64,000 nt of DNA from Candidatus Kapaibacterium sp. GTDB lineage: Bacteria > Bacteroidota > Ignavibacteria > Kapaibacteriales > JAEUSM01. The DNA is taken from contig JAEUSM010000006.1 of NCBI GenBank assembly GCA_016788785.1, forward strand, positions 372,001 to 436,000, in the 5' to 3' direction. This document shows positions 26,969 to 37,066 of this stretch, one piece after another; position 1 is the stretch's first letter; every line of letters starts with the position of its first letter. The translations under genes and the position numbers were made by a program. Below the pieces are notes generated by a model. That model was not told the origin of the DNA. It did no database searches and saw nothing but the letters and a program-made list of their open reading frames with translations.

Positions 26969-28201
26969 GTGTATAAATTATTTTCTAACTTACGGCAATT
27001 TATCTTTGAAGACTTTCACTTATTGTCTCCAGAACATGGCAAATCAGTTACGTTAACAATCACATTCTGTTTGGTTGCATTAGTTGTTTTTCCTTTTTTT
27101 ATGCTAGCCCACTTATTAATGGGTGATACAAATGGTGCTGTATTTCTTCTAATTTTTAGTTTACTATTTGGAGGATGTTTAGGGATTTTAAAACTTACTC
27201 GTAGTATCTCGTTGGTTGGTAACATCGGTACATTTCTTTTCTTTTGTATTACAACCTATTTCTGTTATACTCAAGGTGGTTTTGAATCTACTAGTATTAT
27301 TCCGAAAATTGCATCACCAATTATTGCTTATATTTTGGTTGGTAAACGTTCGGCAATTGTTTGGCTTATTTTGGAATTTATTTCTATCAGTCTGTTCTAC
27401 CTTCTAACTAACAGTGGGTATCAATTCCCTAATGCAATTTCATCTGAATGGATTGATTTTGATAGATATTTACAATTGATTGGTTCTTTATTCACGTTAT
27501 TTGTTTTGTTTTTGTATTCAGAAACATCAAGACTTCAATTACTAAAAGAACTTCAGATAGAACGTGAACGATCAGAATCGCTTCTTTACAGTACACTACC
27601 TAAACATATCGCGTTACGATTAAAAAACGAAAAAAAGCAAATTGCAGATTATTTCCCTACTTGTTCGGTGTTGTTTGCAGATTTAGTTGGGTTTACTGCA
27701 TTATCATCTAACAAAGTACCTGCAGATATTGTTAATTTATTGGATAAAATTTTCTCTAAATTTGATGAATTAAGTACAATTCATTCAGTGGAAAAGATCA
27801 AAACAATTGGTGATTGTTATATGGCTTCGGTTGGACTAAATGATGTAGAATCATCAGATATTTCAAGTCATAAAAATCTTGTAGAATTAGCGTTTGCAAT
27901 GATAGATATAATTCAGGAGATTAATAAAGAAATTGGGTTTCAATTGCAGATTCGCATTGGGATTTCAAGTGGTGAAGTTGTTGCAGGAGTAATTGGATTT
28001 GAAAAATTAGCGTATGATTTATGGGGAGATACAGTCAATACTGCATCTAGAATGGAATCTCATGGGGTTGCAGGACTTGTACATTGTTCTGAATCAACAT
28101 ATTTACTACTGAAGGACAATTTCTCCTTTACAAAAAATGATAGTATCAACATAAAAGGTAAAGGAGCAATGAACACTTACTTCATCGCTCCATTACGGTA
28201 G
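26969..28201 (+). CDS. Membrane-anchored class III adenylate cyclase
   Basis: The product has about 410 residues. There is no ATG near the front. I chose GTG at 26969 because GGAG lies five bases upstream; TTG at 26939 is the alternative (420 residues). Five or six membrane helices fill about residues 30-180, then a coiled linker and the catalytic domain (about 215-400). Metal ligands sit in FADLVGFT and KTIGDCY. The adenine-selecting Lys (KTIGD) and Asp (YDLWGD) and the catalytic Asn/Arg (VNTASR) are all present, so ATP is the expected substrate. The tail NIKGKGAMNTYF is the class III end. It is divergent from the PAS/GAF gene and convergent with the P-type ATPase. Confidence 0.9.
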   Translation: MYKLFSNLRQFIFEDFHLLSPEHGKSVTLTITFCLVALVVFPFFMLAHLLMGDTNGAVFLLIFSLLFGGCLGILKLTRSISLVGNIGTFLFFCITTYFCYTQGGFESTSIIPKIASPIIAYILVGKRSAIVWLILEFISISLFYLLTNSGYQFPNAISSEWIDFDRYLQLIGSLFTLFVLFLYSETSRLQLLKELQIERERSESLLYSTLPKHIALRLKNEKKQIADYFPTCSVLFADLVGFTALSSNKVPADIVNLLDKIFSKFDELSTIHSVEKIKTIGDCYMASVGLNDVESSDISSHKNLVELAFAMIDIIQEINKEIGFQLQIRIGISSGEVVAGVIGFEKLAYDLWGDTVNTASRMESHGVAGLVHCSESTYLLLKDNFSFTKNDSINIKGKGAMNTYFIAPLR

Positions 28202-28226
28202 TTCATTCAATTTTCATAGTTAGTAT

Positions 28227-30932
28227 CTACGATAACTTGGCACGAATCTTTTTTTCTAATTCGATTACTATATAAATAACAACTCCAATCCCAGTAATTA
28301 TCAACCAATCCAATCCAGTTATTGGAGCAGAATGAAACGCTTTGTTCATCCATGGTAAATAGGTAAATAGCAATTGCAATATAGTCATTGCACCAACCCC
28401 TATCCATAATGGGATATTAGTAAATAATCCTAATTTGAACATAGATACATCCAATGAACGACAATTAAACAAATAGAACAACTCACCCATAACGAAGATA
28501 TTCACAGCCAAAGTTCTTGCTTCTTCTACTGTTCGTCCGTAATGATAGGCAACAAAAAAGTAAACAAAACTTGCAATACATAGCATCATCGAAACAATTA
28601 CAATTCTTCCTATGAGTTGTTTTGTTAGAATTGGAAGTTTAGGGTCACGAGGTTTTCGATCCATTACTCCAGGTTCTTTTGGCTCAAAAGCTAACATTAG
28701 TCCCATCAGAACTGCTGTAGTCATGTTAATCCAAAGAATTTGAACAGGTAATATAGGTAATGTAACTCCCAAAATAATTGCAAATATGAGGACTAATCCT
28801 TCTCCAAAATTCGTTGGTAGGGTCCATGCTATAAACTTTATGAGATTATCATATACTCCACGGCCTTCTTCTACAGCCGCTTGAATGGTAAAAAAGTTGT
28901 CGTCAGTTAACAACATATCTGCTGTTTCTTTAGCCAAATCAGTGCCAGTTAGACCCATAGCAATTCCTATATTTGCTTGACGAAGTGACGGTGCGTCATT
29001 GACTCCATCTCCAGTCATAGCGACAACATTGTTATTTTCTTGTATTGCCTTCACCAAGCGTAATTTATCTTCAGGAGAAACTCGAGCGAAAACAGAAATT
29101 TTTTGAACAACGTGGACTAATTCTTCATCAGTTAATTTGGTTATCTCTTTACCATTAAGCACCAAACTATCGTCCTCTATAGTGTCAACTATTCCTAATT
29201 TTTTGGCAATAGAAACTGCAGTTTTGACATGGTCACCGGTTATCATTTTCACGGTAATCCCTGCTCTTTGGCATCGTGCAACGGATTCAATAGCTTCATC
29301 TCTCGGCGGATCTATCATTGCTTGTAATCCTAAAAAGACTAAGTCATCAACCAAATCTTCATGGGTGATTTCTGTTTTTTCGGCTGGAACGACCTTCATT
29401 GCAAATGCTAAAACACGTAAACCTTGTAAAGCATATTCATTCGCTTTCGTATAGAGCAATTGCTCTGATGGGTCAATAGATTCATTATGAATCGAAGAAG
29501 AATATGAACATCTATCAACGATACTTTCTACAGATCCTTTTATAAAGATAATATTGGTGTTTTCAGTAGTATTTTTGTGTAAAGTAGCCATGTACTGGTA
29601 TTCAGATTCAAAAGGAATTGAATCTATCAATGGGTATTGGTGAATAGCTGTGTCCACATCGAAACCTCCTTTTTTTGAGGAAACCAACAATGCACCTTCA
29701 GTGGGATCACCTTCGACTGCCCACATACCTTCTTTTTCAACCACTCTCGCTGTAGAACATAAAGTACCAGCCAGTAATGTGTTTTTAAGCGAGAAGTTTT
29801 CATTAACATCTGTTACTTTTCTATTATCTACTTTGATTGTACCATTCGGTGCATATCCTGAACCAGTAACGTCGTATTCAATTTTTGCTGCAAATATCTT
29901 TTCAACAGTCATTTGATTTTGCGTCAATGTTCCAGTTTTATCGGAACAAATCACCGTTACAGAACCTAGAGTTTCCACTGCAGGTAATTTGCGAACTATG
30001 GCATTGCGTTTTGCCATCTTTGACACACCTATCGCTAAGGTAATGGTTACCGCTGCAGGAAGACCTTCTGGAATCGCACCAACCGATAGAGCAACTGCTG
30101 CCATAAACATTTCAACAAATGTCTCTCCACGGATTAGACCAACAACAACAGTTACGGCTGCCAAACCAAGAATAATATAAAGCAAAAATGCACTAAATTG
30201 TTGGATTTGTTTTGTTAAAGGTGTTTGCAAAATATCTGCTTCAGAAATCATTGTATTAATTTTTCCGATTTCCGTGTCATTTCCAATGGAAGTGACAATT
30301 GCTCTACCAATACCATAGGTTACATACGTACCTGAAAACCCCATATTTGTACGTTCACCCAGAACACTATGTTCGTCAAGTGCAACTGTTGACTTTTGAA
30401 CAGGTACAGATTCACCAGTCAAAGCTGATTCTTCAACTTGTAGTTCTTTTACTTCAACAAAACGAACATCTGCGGGAATTTTGTCTCCAGATTGTAAAAG
30501 TACTACATCACCAATAGTAACTTCCGAAGATGATATCACTTGCCTTGTTGAATTACGAACAACTGTAGCAAAACTTTCAACTGATTTTGATAATGATTCT
30601 ATCGCTTTGATAGCTTTTGATTCTTGTACATAACCAATGATTGCATTGACAAGAACCACTCCCATTATTACCGAGCTATCAACCCATTCTCCTAAAATAG
30701 CAGTTATAACTCCAGCAAGTAAGAGAATATATACTAAAGGTTGATTGAATTGTTGAAGGAATATGACTAATTGGCTTACCTTCTTTTTGTGAACAATGAT
30801 ATTTTTGCCATATTGTTGCTGATTGGCAGTAACTTGTTCTGTAGTTAATCCGTGAGTTGTATCAACAGAAAAAGTTTGTATTATTTCATCTATGCTTTTC
30901 GAATGTGGGCTTGCAATTTTCTTTGTATTCAT
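28227..30932 (-). CDS. P-type cation-transporting ATPase, type II (Ca2+/Na+-type)
   Basis: The product has 901 residues with ten membrane helices. The phosphorylation site is CSDKTGTLTQNQM, the actuator loop is TGES, the hinge is TGDGVNDAPSL, and the helix-4 motif is IPEGLPAAVTITLAIG, as in SERCA and PMA-like pumps. Helix 6 reads WINMTTAVLMGLMLAFEP, so the Asn/Asp pair that co-ordinates Ca2+ in SERCA (N-x-x-T-D) is not kept. The transported ion is therefore uncertain; H+, Na+, Ca2+ and Mg2+ are all possible. It is convergent with the membrane cyclase (25-bp gap), with no clear terminator hairpin between them. Confidence 0.93.
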   Translation of the reverse strand: MNTKKIASPHSKSIDEIIQTFSVDTTHGLTTEQVTANQQQYGKNIIVHKKKVSQLVIFLQQFNQPLVYILLLAGVITAILGEWVDSSVIMGVVLVNAIIGYVQESKAIKAIESLSKSVESFATVVRNSTRQVISSSEVTIGDVVLLQSGDKIPADVRFVEVKELQVEESALTGESVPVQKSTVALDEHSVLGERTNMGFSGTYVTYGIGRAIVTSIGNDTEIGKINTMISEADILQTPLTKQIQQFSAFLLYIILGLAAVTVVVGLIRGETFVEMFMAAVALSVGAIPEGLPAAVTITLAIGVSKMAKRNAIVRKLPAVETLGSVTVICSDKTGTLTQNQMTVEKIFAAKIEYDVTGSGYAPNGTIKVDNRKVTDVNENFSLKNTLLAGTLCSTARVVEKEGMWAVEGDPTEGALLVSSKKGGFDVDTAIHQYPLIDSIPFESEYQYMATLHKNTTENTNIIFIKGSVESIVDRCSYSSSIHNESIDPSEQLLYTKANEYALQGLRVLAFAMKVVPAEKTEITHEDLVDDLVFLGLQAMIDPPRDEAIESVARCQRAGITVKMITGDHVKTAVSIAKKLGIVDTIEDDSLVLNGKEITKLTDEELVHVVQKISVFARVSPEDKLRLVKAIQENNNVVAMTGDGVNDAPSLRQANIGIAMGLTGTDLAKETADMLLTDDNFFTIQAAVEEGRGVYDNLIKFIAWTLPTNFGEGLVLIFAIILGVTLPILPVQILWINMTTAVLMGLMLAFEPKEPGVMDRKPRDPKLPILTKQLIGRIVIVSMMLCIASFVYFFVAYHYGRTVEEARTLAVNIFVMGELFYLFNCRSLDVSMFKLGLFTNIPLWIGVGAMTILQLLFTYLPWMNKAFHSAPITGLDWLIITGIGVVIYIVIELEKKIRAKLS

Positions 30933-31052
30933 AAGGTATTTCTATAATTTCTTCTCCTAAAACGAAATTACGTTTTCTTTAGTTCGATTTAGTAAATTTT
31001 TCGATTTTAACCATAGCTAATCAATGTAAATCAACAAAGTATTATTTGTTAT

Positions 31053-32777
31053 TTACCTTGCCTTCTCCAACCAAAACGTCTTCATGAGACCTTTACCTTT
31101 GATGGAGATTTCACCACGAGGAATAATTTTAAACTCTGGGAATTGTTTAATAGATTTTGCAAACTCACTGCTTATATGAATACGACCTGCTTCTGAGTTG
31201 GATTCCATTCGAGATGCCACATTCACTGCATCACCCCAAAGGTCATAGGTGTATTTGTTCTTGCCAATAATCCCTGCGACTACTTCTCCAGTGTGAATAC
31301 CAATACGAATTTCAATGTCGTTTATATTATGAATCCTATCGGTTTCGCCCAATTCAGAAGGAAAAATCACTGTGAAGTTTTTCATAGTTTCAAGTAGTTG
31401 AAGAGCAGCGTTTGCAGTTGCTTTTTGATGATTTTCGACAGGAGTTGTTACATTTGCTACAGCCAAATACCCATCTCCAATGGTTTTGATTTTTTCCAAA
31501 CCAAAAGACTCTATTATTTCATCTGTTTTTGTGAAAATAGTATCGAGAAAATAGACAAGTTGTTTGGGTGGAATTAGTGAGGAAAGTGTTGTAAAGTTAA
31601 CGATATCAAAAAAAAGAACTGATGCTGACTCAAAGTAATCAGCAATGAATGTTTCTTGTTGAAGTATACGATCTGCAATCTTGATTGGTAGTATATTTAA
31701 GAGAATTTTTTCTTGTTCTTGAAATCGTGCTAATTTTAACTGTCGAGCTTTCTCATCTTCTTCGATTTTACGACGTTGCTCAAAAAATTGTGCTTTATTT
31801 TTTGTTTCTTCATTATGAATTTCTTTCTCAAATTCTATTGATTTTTTGTAATAGTTAAGTGCCTCTTCAAAGCGATTTTCATTTAAACGAAGATTATGGA
31901 GTGCATAGTAAACTACTTTCATATCTTCTTTACTACCTATTTCATTTGCAATTGCTAATCCTTTGAAGAGATATTCTTCAGCTAAATTTTTATTATAATA
32001 AGAATTTTCTTTGTTAGAATACATCATTCCTAAGTTAAGAGTTGCAATTACTACTCCCAATTTATTTCCAACTTTTTCATAAAGGGAAAGTGCTTCTAAA
32101 ATAGACTCAAAAGCTTTGTCATATTTTTTTAAATTACTATAGCTACTTCCAATATTATTTTTTGCTCTTGCAAGATATAAACTATTACCTATTTCTTCAA
32201 ATAGTGCTAATGCTTTTTGTGAATATTCAATACTAATATCAAATTTTCTAGAAGAATTATAGACTGACCCAATATTTCCAAGAGCCTTTGCTTTTCCTTC
32301 CTTATGATCTATTTCCTCATAGTGTGACAATGCTTTGAAATAAAATTCTAATGCTTTATCATAATCACCAATAGTATCGTAAAAAATTCCGATATTACTT
32401 ATTGACTGAGCAATTCCATCTTTATAGTCAATTTCTTCACATATTTGAAGAGCTTTTGTACAATAATCCATAGCTTTTTCATTATCACTGAGTATACTAT
32501 AGACACTTCCTATTCCTAAATATACATTTGCAATATCTTTCTTATTACCTAATTCATTTTGAAGTTCAATAGCTTTTGAAAAAAATTCAATAGCACTTTG
32601 GTATTCAGAAAGGTTATACATTATGATACCTAATTTATCATAAACTATAAATAATGTTTCACTATCAATCTTTGTATCAAAAGAATCCAAGAATTCAAAT
32701 GCTACACTTTTGGCTTCTTCAAATGAAGATGTGTTTATCAATTGTAATATATTCTGTATTGTTTCTTGTGAAGTCAT
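31053..32777 (-). CDS. TPR-adenylate cyclase, class III
   Basis: The product has 574 residues. The ATG at 32777 overlaps the stop of the upstream cyclase as ATGA; an ATG at 32795 would add six residues encoded by that gene's end. About seven TPR units of 40 residues (ALEFYFKALSHYEEIDHKEG pattern) fill residues 10-320. A charged coiled linker (EQRRKIEEDEKARQLKLAR) leads to the LPIKIADRIL transducer element and the catalytic domain. FFDIVNFT and KTIGDGY carry the metal Asp residues, YDLWGD the adenine-selecting Asp, and VNVASR the Asn/Arg. The linker and catalytic half match those of the plus-strand array at 45-53 kb. Confidence 0.94.
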   Translation of the reverse strand: MTSQETIQNILQLINTSSFEEAKSVAFEFLDSFDTKIDSETLFIVYDKLGIIMYNLSEYQSAIEFFSKAIELQNELGNKKDIANVYLGIGSVYSILSDNEKAMDYCTKALQICEEIDYKDGIAQSISNIGIFYDTIGDYDKALEFYFKALSHYEEIDHKEGKAKALGNIGSVYNSSRKFDISIEYSQKALALFEEIGNSLYLARAKNNIGSSYSNLKKYDKAFESILEALSLYEKVGNKLGVVIATLNLGMMYSNKENSYYNKNLAEEYLFKGLAIANEIGSKEDMKVVYYALHNLRLNENRFEEALNYYKKSIEFEKEIHNEETKNKAQFFEQRRKIEEDEKARQLKLARFQEQEKILLNILPIKIADRILQQETFIADYFESASVLFFDIVNFTTLSSLIPPKQLVYFLDTIFTKTDEIIESFGLEKIKTIGDGYLAVANVTTPVENHQKATANAALQLLETMKNFTVIFPSELGETDRIHNINDIEIRIGIHTGEVVAGIIGKNKYTYDLWGDAVNVASRMESNSEAGRIHISSEFAKSIKQFPEFKIIPRGEISIKGKGLMKTFWLEKAR

Positions 32778-34594
32778 TTTGCCTTCTCCAACCAAAACGT
32801 CTTCATGAGACCTTTACCTTTGATGTTTATTTCACCCCTTGGAACAACAGAAAATTCTGGATATTCCGATATTGATTTTGCAAATGCTTCACTAATGTGG
32901 ATTCGAACTGCTTCTCCTTGTGTCTCAAGCCGAGACGCAACGTTTACTGAGTCACCATATACATCATATTGAAACCGTTCTTCTCCAATTATTCCTGCTC
33001 TTACAGACCCACAGTGAATCCCAATTCTAAAGTTTATAGTATAATTCGAAGGAAGTAACTCTCTAATTTCGAATGGAATATTTAGATTATTCATTACGTC
33101 AATTGCTGACTTGGCAATTTTTAGAGTATGTTCAACATTAGGAATTGGAATTCCACACATCGCAACATAACAATCTCCAATAGTTTTCAAACGTTCGCAT
33201 TGATTATTCGAAATAATAATATCAATTTGACCCATAATATAATTTAACACCGTAAAAATATTCTCTGGGGACATTGAATCTGCTATTTTTGTATAACCTA
33301 CCAAATCTATAAACATAATAGAACAATTATCAAATTGTTCTGAAACATCTTGTTTTTTTAGCAATTTCGATGCAATACCAGTAGGTAACATCTGTGAAAG
33401 TAACCGTTCAGTAATTACTTTCTCTTTTTCGCTTAATAGCATTTTGTTTTTAAATTCATTATTACGGATTTCTAACAAAGACCTGGTTTTAGCGACTTCA
33501 ATTTCTGTAGCATTATACAACTCAAAATAAAGAAACGCCATTTTCCAATGTTCATGCTCTTTGTGTAAATTTACTAATTCCAAATATACTTCTTTTAACT
33601 CTACTTGGGTTGGCGATTGTTTGAAATAAGTAACAGACTCTAGTAATATCTGTTCTGCTTTTTCAAAACTATATAATGAAAATTGTTTTTTACAATAGAT
33701 TTTTGCTTTTTTAAAATTTAGTAAATTTTGTAGATGGGAATCATTTACTTGTTCAAAGTAATCAATGGCTTTATTATATATTTCATAAGCATCATCATAC
33801 CTTAATTGTTCAAAATAGACATCTCCCATGTTTGCATATACAACGCCAATTCCTCGAGGTATAGAGAATTCTTCAAAATACACTAATGATTTTGAAAAAA
33901 ATTGTAAGGAAGTATCGTAACTTTTAGAATGAAAATAATAGAGACCAAGCTGTAGATGTAAAAAAGCAATTCCACGATCATATCCTATGGATCTGTGCAA
34001 ATCTAAGGCTTTATGAAGATAGTATAATGAAGTATTTCTATCTTCTAAACTACTATACACCTCTGCTATGTCTGTGTAAATTTTTCCCAAAATTCTCGGT
34101 TTATTTAACGTCTCAAAATATTGGAGAGCAAGTAATAAATTGTCTAATGATTTTGAATATTCACGAATTTCAGAATAAACATTACTTAAGTGAATATATC
34201 CAAAGTATTTTAGACCACGAATATCATCATCGGGAATGAATTCTAAACCTTCATAAATACATTCCAAGGCTTTATAATATTCTTGTTTGTAAATATACCA
34301 TTGGGCAAGAATATATTTTGAGGTAGTTTTTTCAAAGTATGATTGTGCACTTATTGCATATTGTTCTGCTTCTATAGCATATTTGTATGCTAATTCAAAA
34401 TCAGTTTGTCTTAAATTTATCTCGGCAATAATATTATAAATCTGTGCTTTTAGCGCTAGATTTGTTTTATATTTTTCGTCAAATGAATAGGATTTTAGAA
34501 GTGAAAAACATAGATTCTTTGCAGAATCGTAGTCACTATTATCTATGAAAGTGTATGCTTTCGATATTTCGTCTTTGCAAGTTTCTAATGTCAT
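32774..34594 (-). CDS. TPR-adenylate cyclase, class III
   Basis: The product has 606 residues. TPR units are divergent and rich in Tyr and Phe (residues about 15-370). A linker, NKMLLSEKEKVITERLLSQM, leads into LPTGIASKLL and the cyclase domain. Metal ligands sit in FIDLVGYT and KTIGDCY. YDVYGDSVN replaces the usual YDLWGD but keeps the Asp, and VNVASRLE keeps Asn/Arg, so the enzyme should be active on ATP. It ends with the shared IKGKGLMKTFWLEKAK and its stop overlaps the next cyclase start by 4 bp. It is the least like its siblings, so it may be an older copy. Confidence 0.93.
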   Translation of the reverse strand: MTLETCKDEISKAYTFIDNSDYDSAKNLCFSLLKSYSFDEKYKTNLALKAQIYNIIAEINLRQTDFELAYKYAIEAEQYAISAQSYFEKTTSKYILAQWYIYKQEYYKALECIYEGLEFIPDDDIRGLKYFGYIHLSNVYSEIREYSKSLDNLLLALQYFETLNKPRILGKIYTDIAEVYSSLEDRNTSLYYLHKALDLHRSIGYDRGIAFLHLQLGLYYFHSKSYDTSLQFFSKSLVYFEEFSIPRGIGVVYANMGDVYFEQLRYDDAYEIYNKAIDYFEQVNDSHLQNLLNFKKAKIYCKKQFSLYSFEKAEQILLESVTYFKQSPTQVELKEVYLELVNLHKEHEHWKMAFLYFELYNATEIEVAKTRSLLEIRNNEFKNKMLLSEKEKVITERLLSQMLPTGIASKLLKKQDVSEQFDNCSIMFIDLVGYTKIADSMSPENIFTVLNYIMGQIDIIISNNQCERLKTIGDCYVAMCGIPIPNVEHTLKIAKSAIDVMNNLNIPFEIRELLPSNYTINFRIGIHCGSVRAGIIGEERFQYDVYGDSVNVASRLETQGEAVRIHISEAFAKSISEYPEFSVVPRGEINIKGKGLMKTFWLEKAK

Positions 34595-34690
34595 CTAAAT
34601 ACTTTGTTGAATTTAGATTCTAATTTACATATTTTTGCTGTATTAACCTATTTTTTGTGATGAAAATTTTGGGTATATAATCGCTTTATC

Positions 34691-34732
34691 AAAAAAACAC
34701 CCTAAAAAGGAAAAAAGAGACCTTTTTAGGGT
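34691..34732 (-). terminator. Rho-independent terminator of the WD40-like gene
   Basis: ACCCTAAAAAGG and CCTTTTTAGGGT form a 12-bp perfect stem (34699-34732) around a ten-base purine loop. Read on the minus strand, it lies 24 bp after the stop codon and is followed by seven T (A on the plus strand, 34691-34697). Confidence 0.88.
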
Positions 34733-34756
34733 ATAAACACAAAAAGAAAATCTAAT

Positions 34757-36976
34757 TTATTTAGAAATTACAAATTTGGAACGAATTTGGGTATTTCCTT
34801 CAGTAGCTTGTACAAAATATACTCCATTTGGCAAATTTGCCACATTGAAAGAAACTTTATCATCAGTTTGAGCAATTATTGAAAAGTCAACCTTTAACCC
34901 ATCAGCATTGTACATGGAATATGTTGGATTTACTAATGCTTTATTAAATACTACATCAACTTTATACTGAGCTGGGTTCGGAAAGGCTTCAGCTTGGAAC
35001 ATCGGTGTAGTTGAAACGGATGTTATCCATTTTTCGAGAGAAACAAGATGCAGATTAAAATAGTCAGAATAAAATGCTATTTTAGAATTGTTTACATTAA
35101 ACTGAGGTTCTCTAATGTCATAGACATCTCCATTTATATTGAAAAATTGAACTTGTGATTCAATAGTATTTGTGGTTAAATTAAATGAGTATATTTCATT
35201 AAAGTCTGTAAAAAACATCTTGGTTTCAGATGGGTCTACAGTAAAGTTATATACTGCGTAATCATGATGAAAAAAAGATTGACCTTGTTTAGTTTGAAGG
35301 TCTATTTTGAAAAACATACCATCAAAATCAACTACATAAATCTTTGAATTATCTTCATTCCACTGAATTTTCCAAGGTGATTCCACAGTGTTGTATTCAA
35401 ATATTTGATCTCCTGTTTCAAAATTATAAACCCGAACATACTTATCTTGTGATGCAACTGCAAAAAGTTGTTCATTAGGACTAATTTTAACATCATAAAT
35501 TCCAGATTGAGCAGTGTTAAATCTATATTTTTCAGTAGCAACACTCATATCCCAAACGACAACATTACCCTGAGCATCACCTGAAATTGCTTTTGAGCCA
35601 TTCGGTGTAATATCCACAGACCAAACTGAAACTTGATGAGCATTTAACTCTATTGGTTCTTCAAATGCTCTTCGAAGTATTAATGAACCACCACCTCCAC
35701 CAGTAAAATGAATCTCTCCAGTTTGAGAAATATCAAAAGCAAAAATTGGTGCATTTTGTGTAACAAATGAGGTTAGATAGTTACCAGTATTAATGTTTAT
35801 AGTTCGTGTTAACCAATCAGAACTTGTAAATAAAAACGTATCATTTTGTGAGAAATTAATAGGTCCTACTCCAAAACTAGTAACTCCTATGTTGATATTA
35901 TTTACATTATCGAAATTAACATTAAATTCTCTTAAAACTCCATCATTACTGGTAACAAGCAATCTTTCTGAGGTACTATTTAATCTTGCTCCAAAATTTG
36001 AGTACCGACCAAGCCGTACTCTTTGAACTTCATTTGTTGATAAATTTATTAAGTTTACTGGCCCACCAAATCCAGCGATAACAAGGATGTCATCAGCCTC
36101 ATTAAAATTAATTGAATTTACTTGATCATTTGATATTGAAATTGAAGGTAGAGGTATAGAATTTTCTACATTTTGAACAATCACTCGTCGATCAACACCT
36201 CCAGCAGCAATAAGGTTTCCCTTTTTATTAAAACAAACAGCAGTAACTGGTCCTGTAAAAGTGGATAAAGAAGAATGAAAATTTAACGAGTTTGCATCAT
36301 AGACAATGACAGAATTATCATTTCCAGCACTTGCTATTTTCGTCCCATCATAATTATAGGTAACCCAATTAACAACATCATTATGTAGTTTTACACGATT
36401 TACCAATTGTCTTGTGAATGAATTATAGATAATCACTTCTCCATTCGTATTTGACACGACTATGTTGTGACCATCTGGCGAGAACTTTGCATGAGTAAAT
36501 GCGCTGTCAGTTAATGGCGGAGTAATTATATTTCTAATTTCTCCAGACTCAACATCATAGATGTTAATCGCATATCTTGAACAAGTAAGAACTCTTTTTT
36601 TGTCTCGTGATAAATCGACACTATTGATAACCCAAGTAAACGTTGTGAAATTACGTATAAGTTGTTTTGATCGTAAATTAATTAAACTCGCTGAATAAAA
36701 TCCTGCAGTTACGGCTATTGAGTCATTGAGATAAATTGGTTCAAACAATGAACTTCCATGTTCCCATAGCTGATACGGTTTCCAATTTTGTGTTCCGAAT
36801 GAGTGGAAAGAATGCTCGAATTCTTTTTTATCCTTATTTTTATTTTTTCTTGGTAATTGAGGTTTTTCATCGTGAGATGAAGTATAATTTGGTGGGATTC
36901 CCTGACTAAATACATCAGAAGAAAATACAATTAAAGACAAAATTACGCTGATTAAGAGAAATGTTGTTGGTTTCAT
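34757..36976 (-). CDS. Secreted WD40-like beta-propeller protein, T9SS substrate
   Basis: The product has 739 residues. The signal peptide ends FSQG (residues 1-26) and a Lys-rich spacer (PQLPRKNKNKDKKEFE) follows. Repeats of about 42 residues of WD40 type cover about residues 75-620, each with blade motifs such as VTYNYDGTKIASAGNDNSV and SVDITPNGSKAISGDAQGNV; some twelve to fourteen blades, so perhaps two propellers. The C-terminal part, AEAFPNPAQYKVDVVFNKAL ... NLPNGVYFVQATEG, is a type A T9SS sorting domain. A GGAG stretch precedes the ATG. The role is unknown. Confidence 0.9.
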   Translation of the reverse strand: MKPTTFLLISVILSLIVFSSDVFSQGIPPNYTSSHDEKPQLPRKNKNKDKKEFEHSFHSFGTQNWKPYQLWEHGSSLFEPIYLNDSIAVTAGFYSASLINLRSKQLIRNFTTFTWVINSVDLSRDKKRVLTCSRYAINIYDVESGEIRNIITPPLTDSAFTHAKFSPDGHNIVVSNTNGEVIIYNSFTRQLVNRVKLHNDVVNWVTYNYDGTKIASAGNDNSVIVYDANSLNFHSSLSTFTGPVTAVCFNKKGNLIAAGGVDRRVIVQNVENSIPLPSISISNDQVNSINFNEADDILVIAGFGGPVNLINLSTNEVQRVRLGRYSNFGARLNSTSERLLVTSNDGVLREFNVNFDNVNNINIGVTSFGVGPINFSQNDTFLFTSSDWLTRTININTGNYLTSFVTQNAPIFAFDISQTGEIHFTGGGGGSLILRRAFEEPIELNAHQVSVWSVDITPNGSKAISGDAQGNVVVWDMSVATEKYRFNTAQSGIYDVKISPNEQLFAVASQDKYVRVYNFETGDQIFEYNTVESPWKIQWNEDNSKIYVVDFDGMFFKIDLQTKQGQSFFHHDYAVYNFTVDPSETKMFFTDFNEIYSFNLTTNTIESQVQFFNINGDVYDIREPQFNVNNSKIAFYSDYFNLHLVSLEKWITSVSTTPMFQAEAFPNPAQYKVDVVFNKALVNPTYSMYNADGLKVDFSIIAQTDDKVSFNVANLPNGVYFVQATEGNTQIRSKFVISK

Positions 36977-37066
36977 GAAATCTCCAAAAAACTAGTAAAT
37001 ATTTGACTAATATAATCAAAACTTTTGAAAAACTAGTTTATATTCATTTAATTTTGGATTTTCCAG

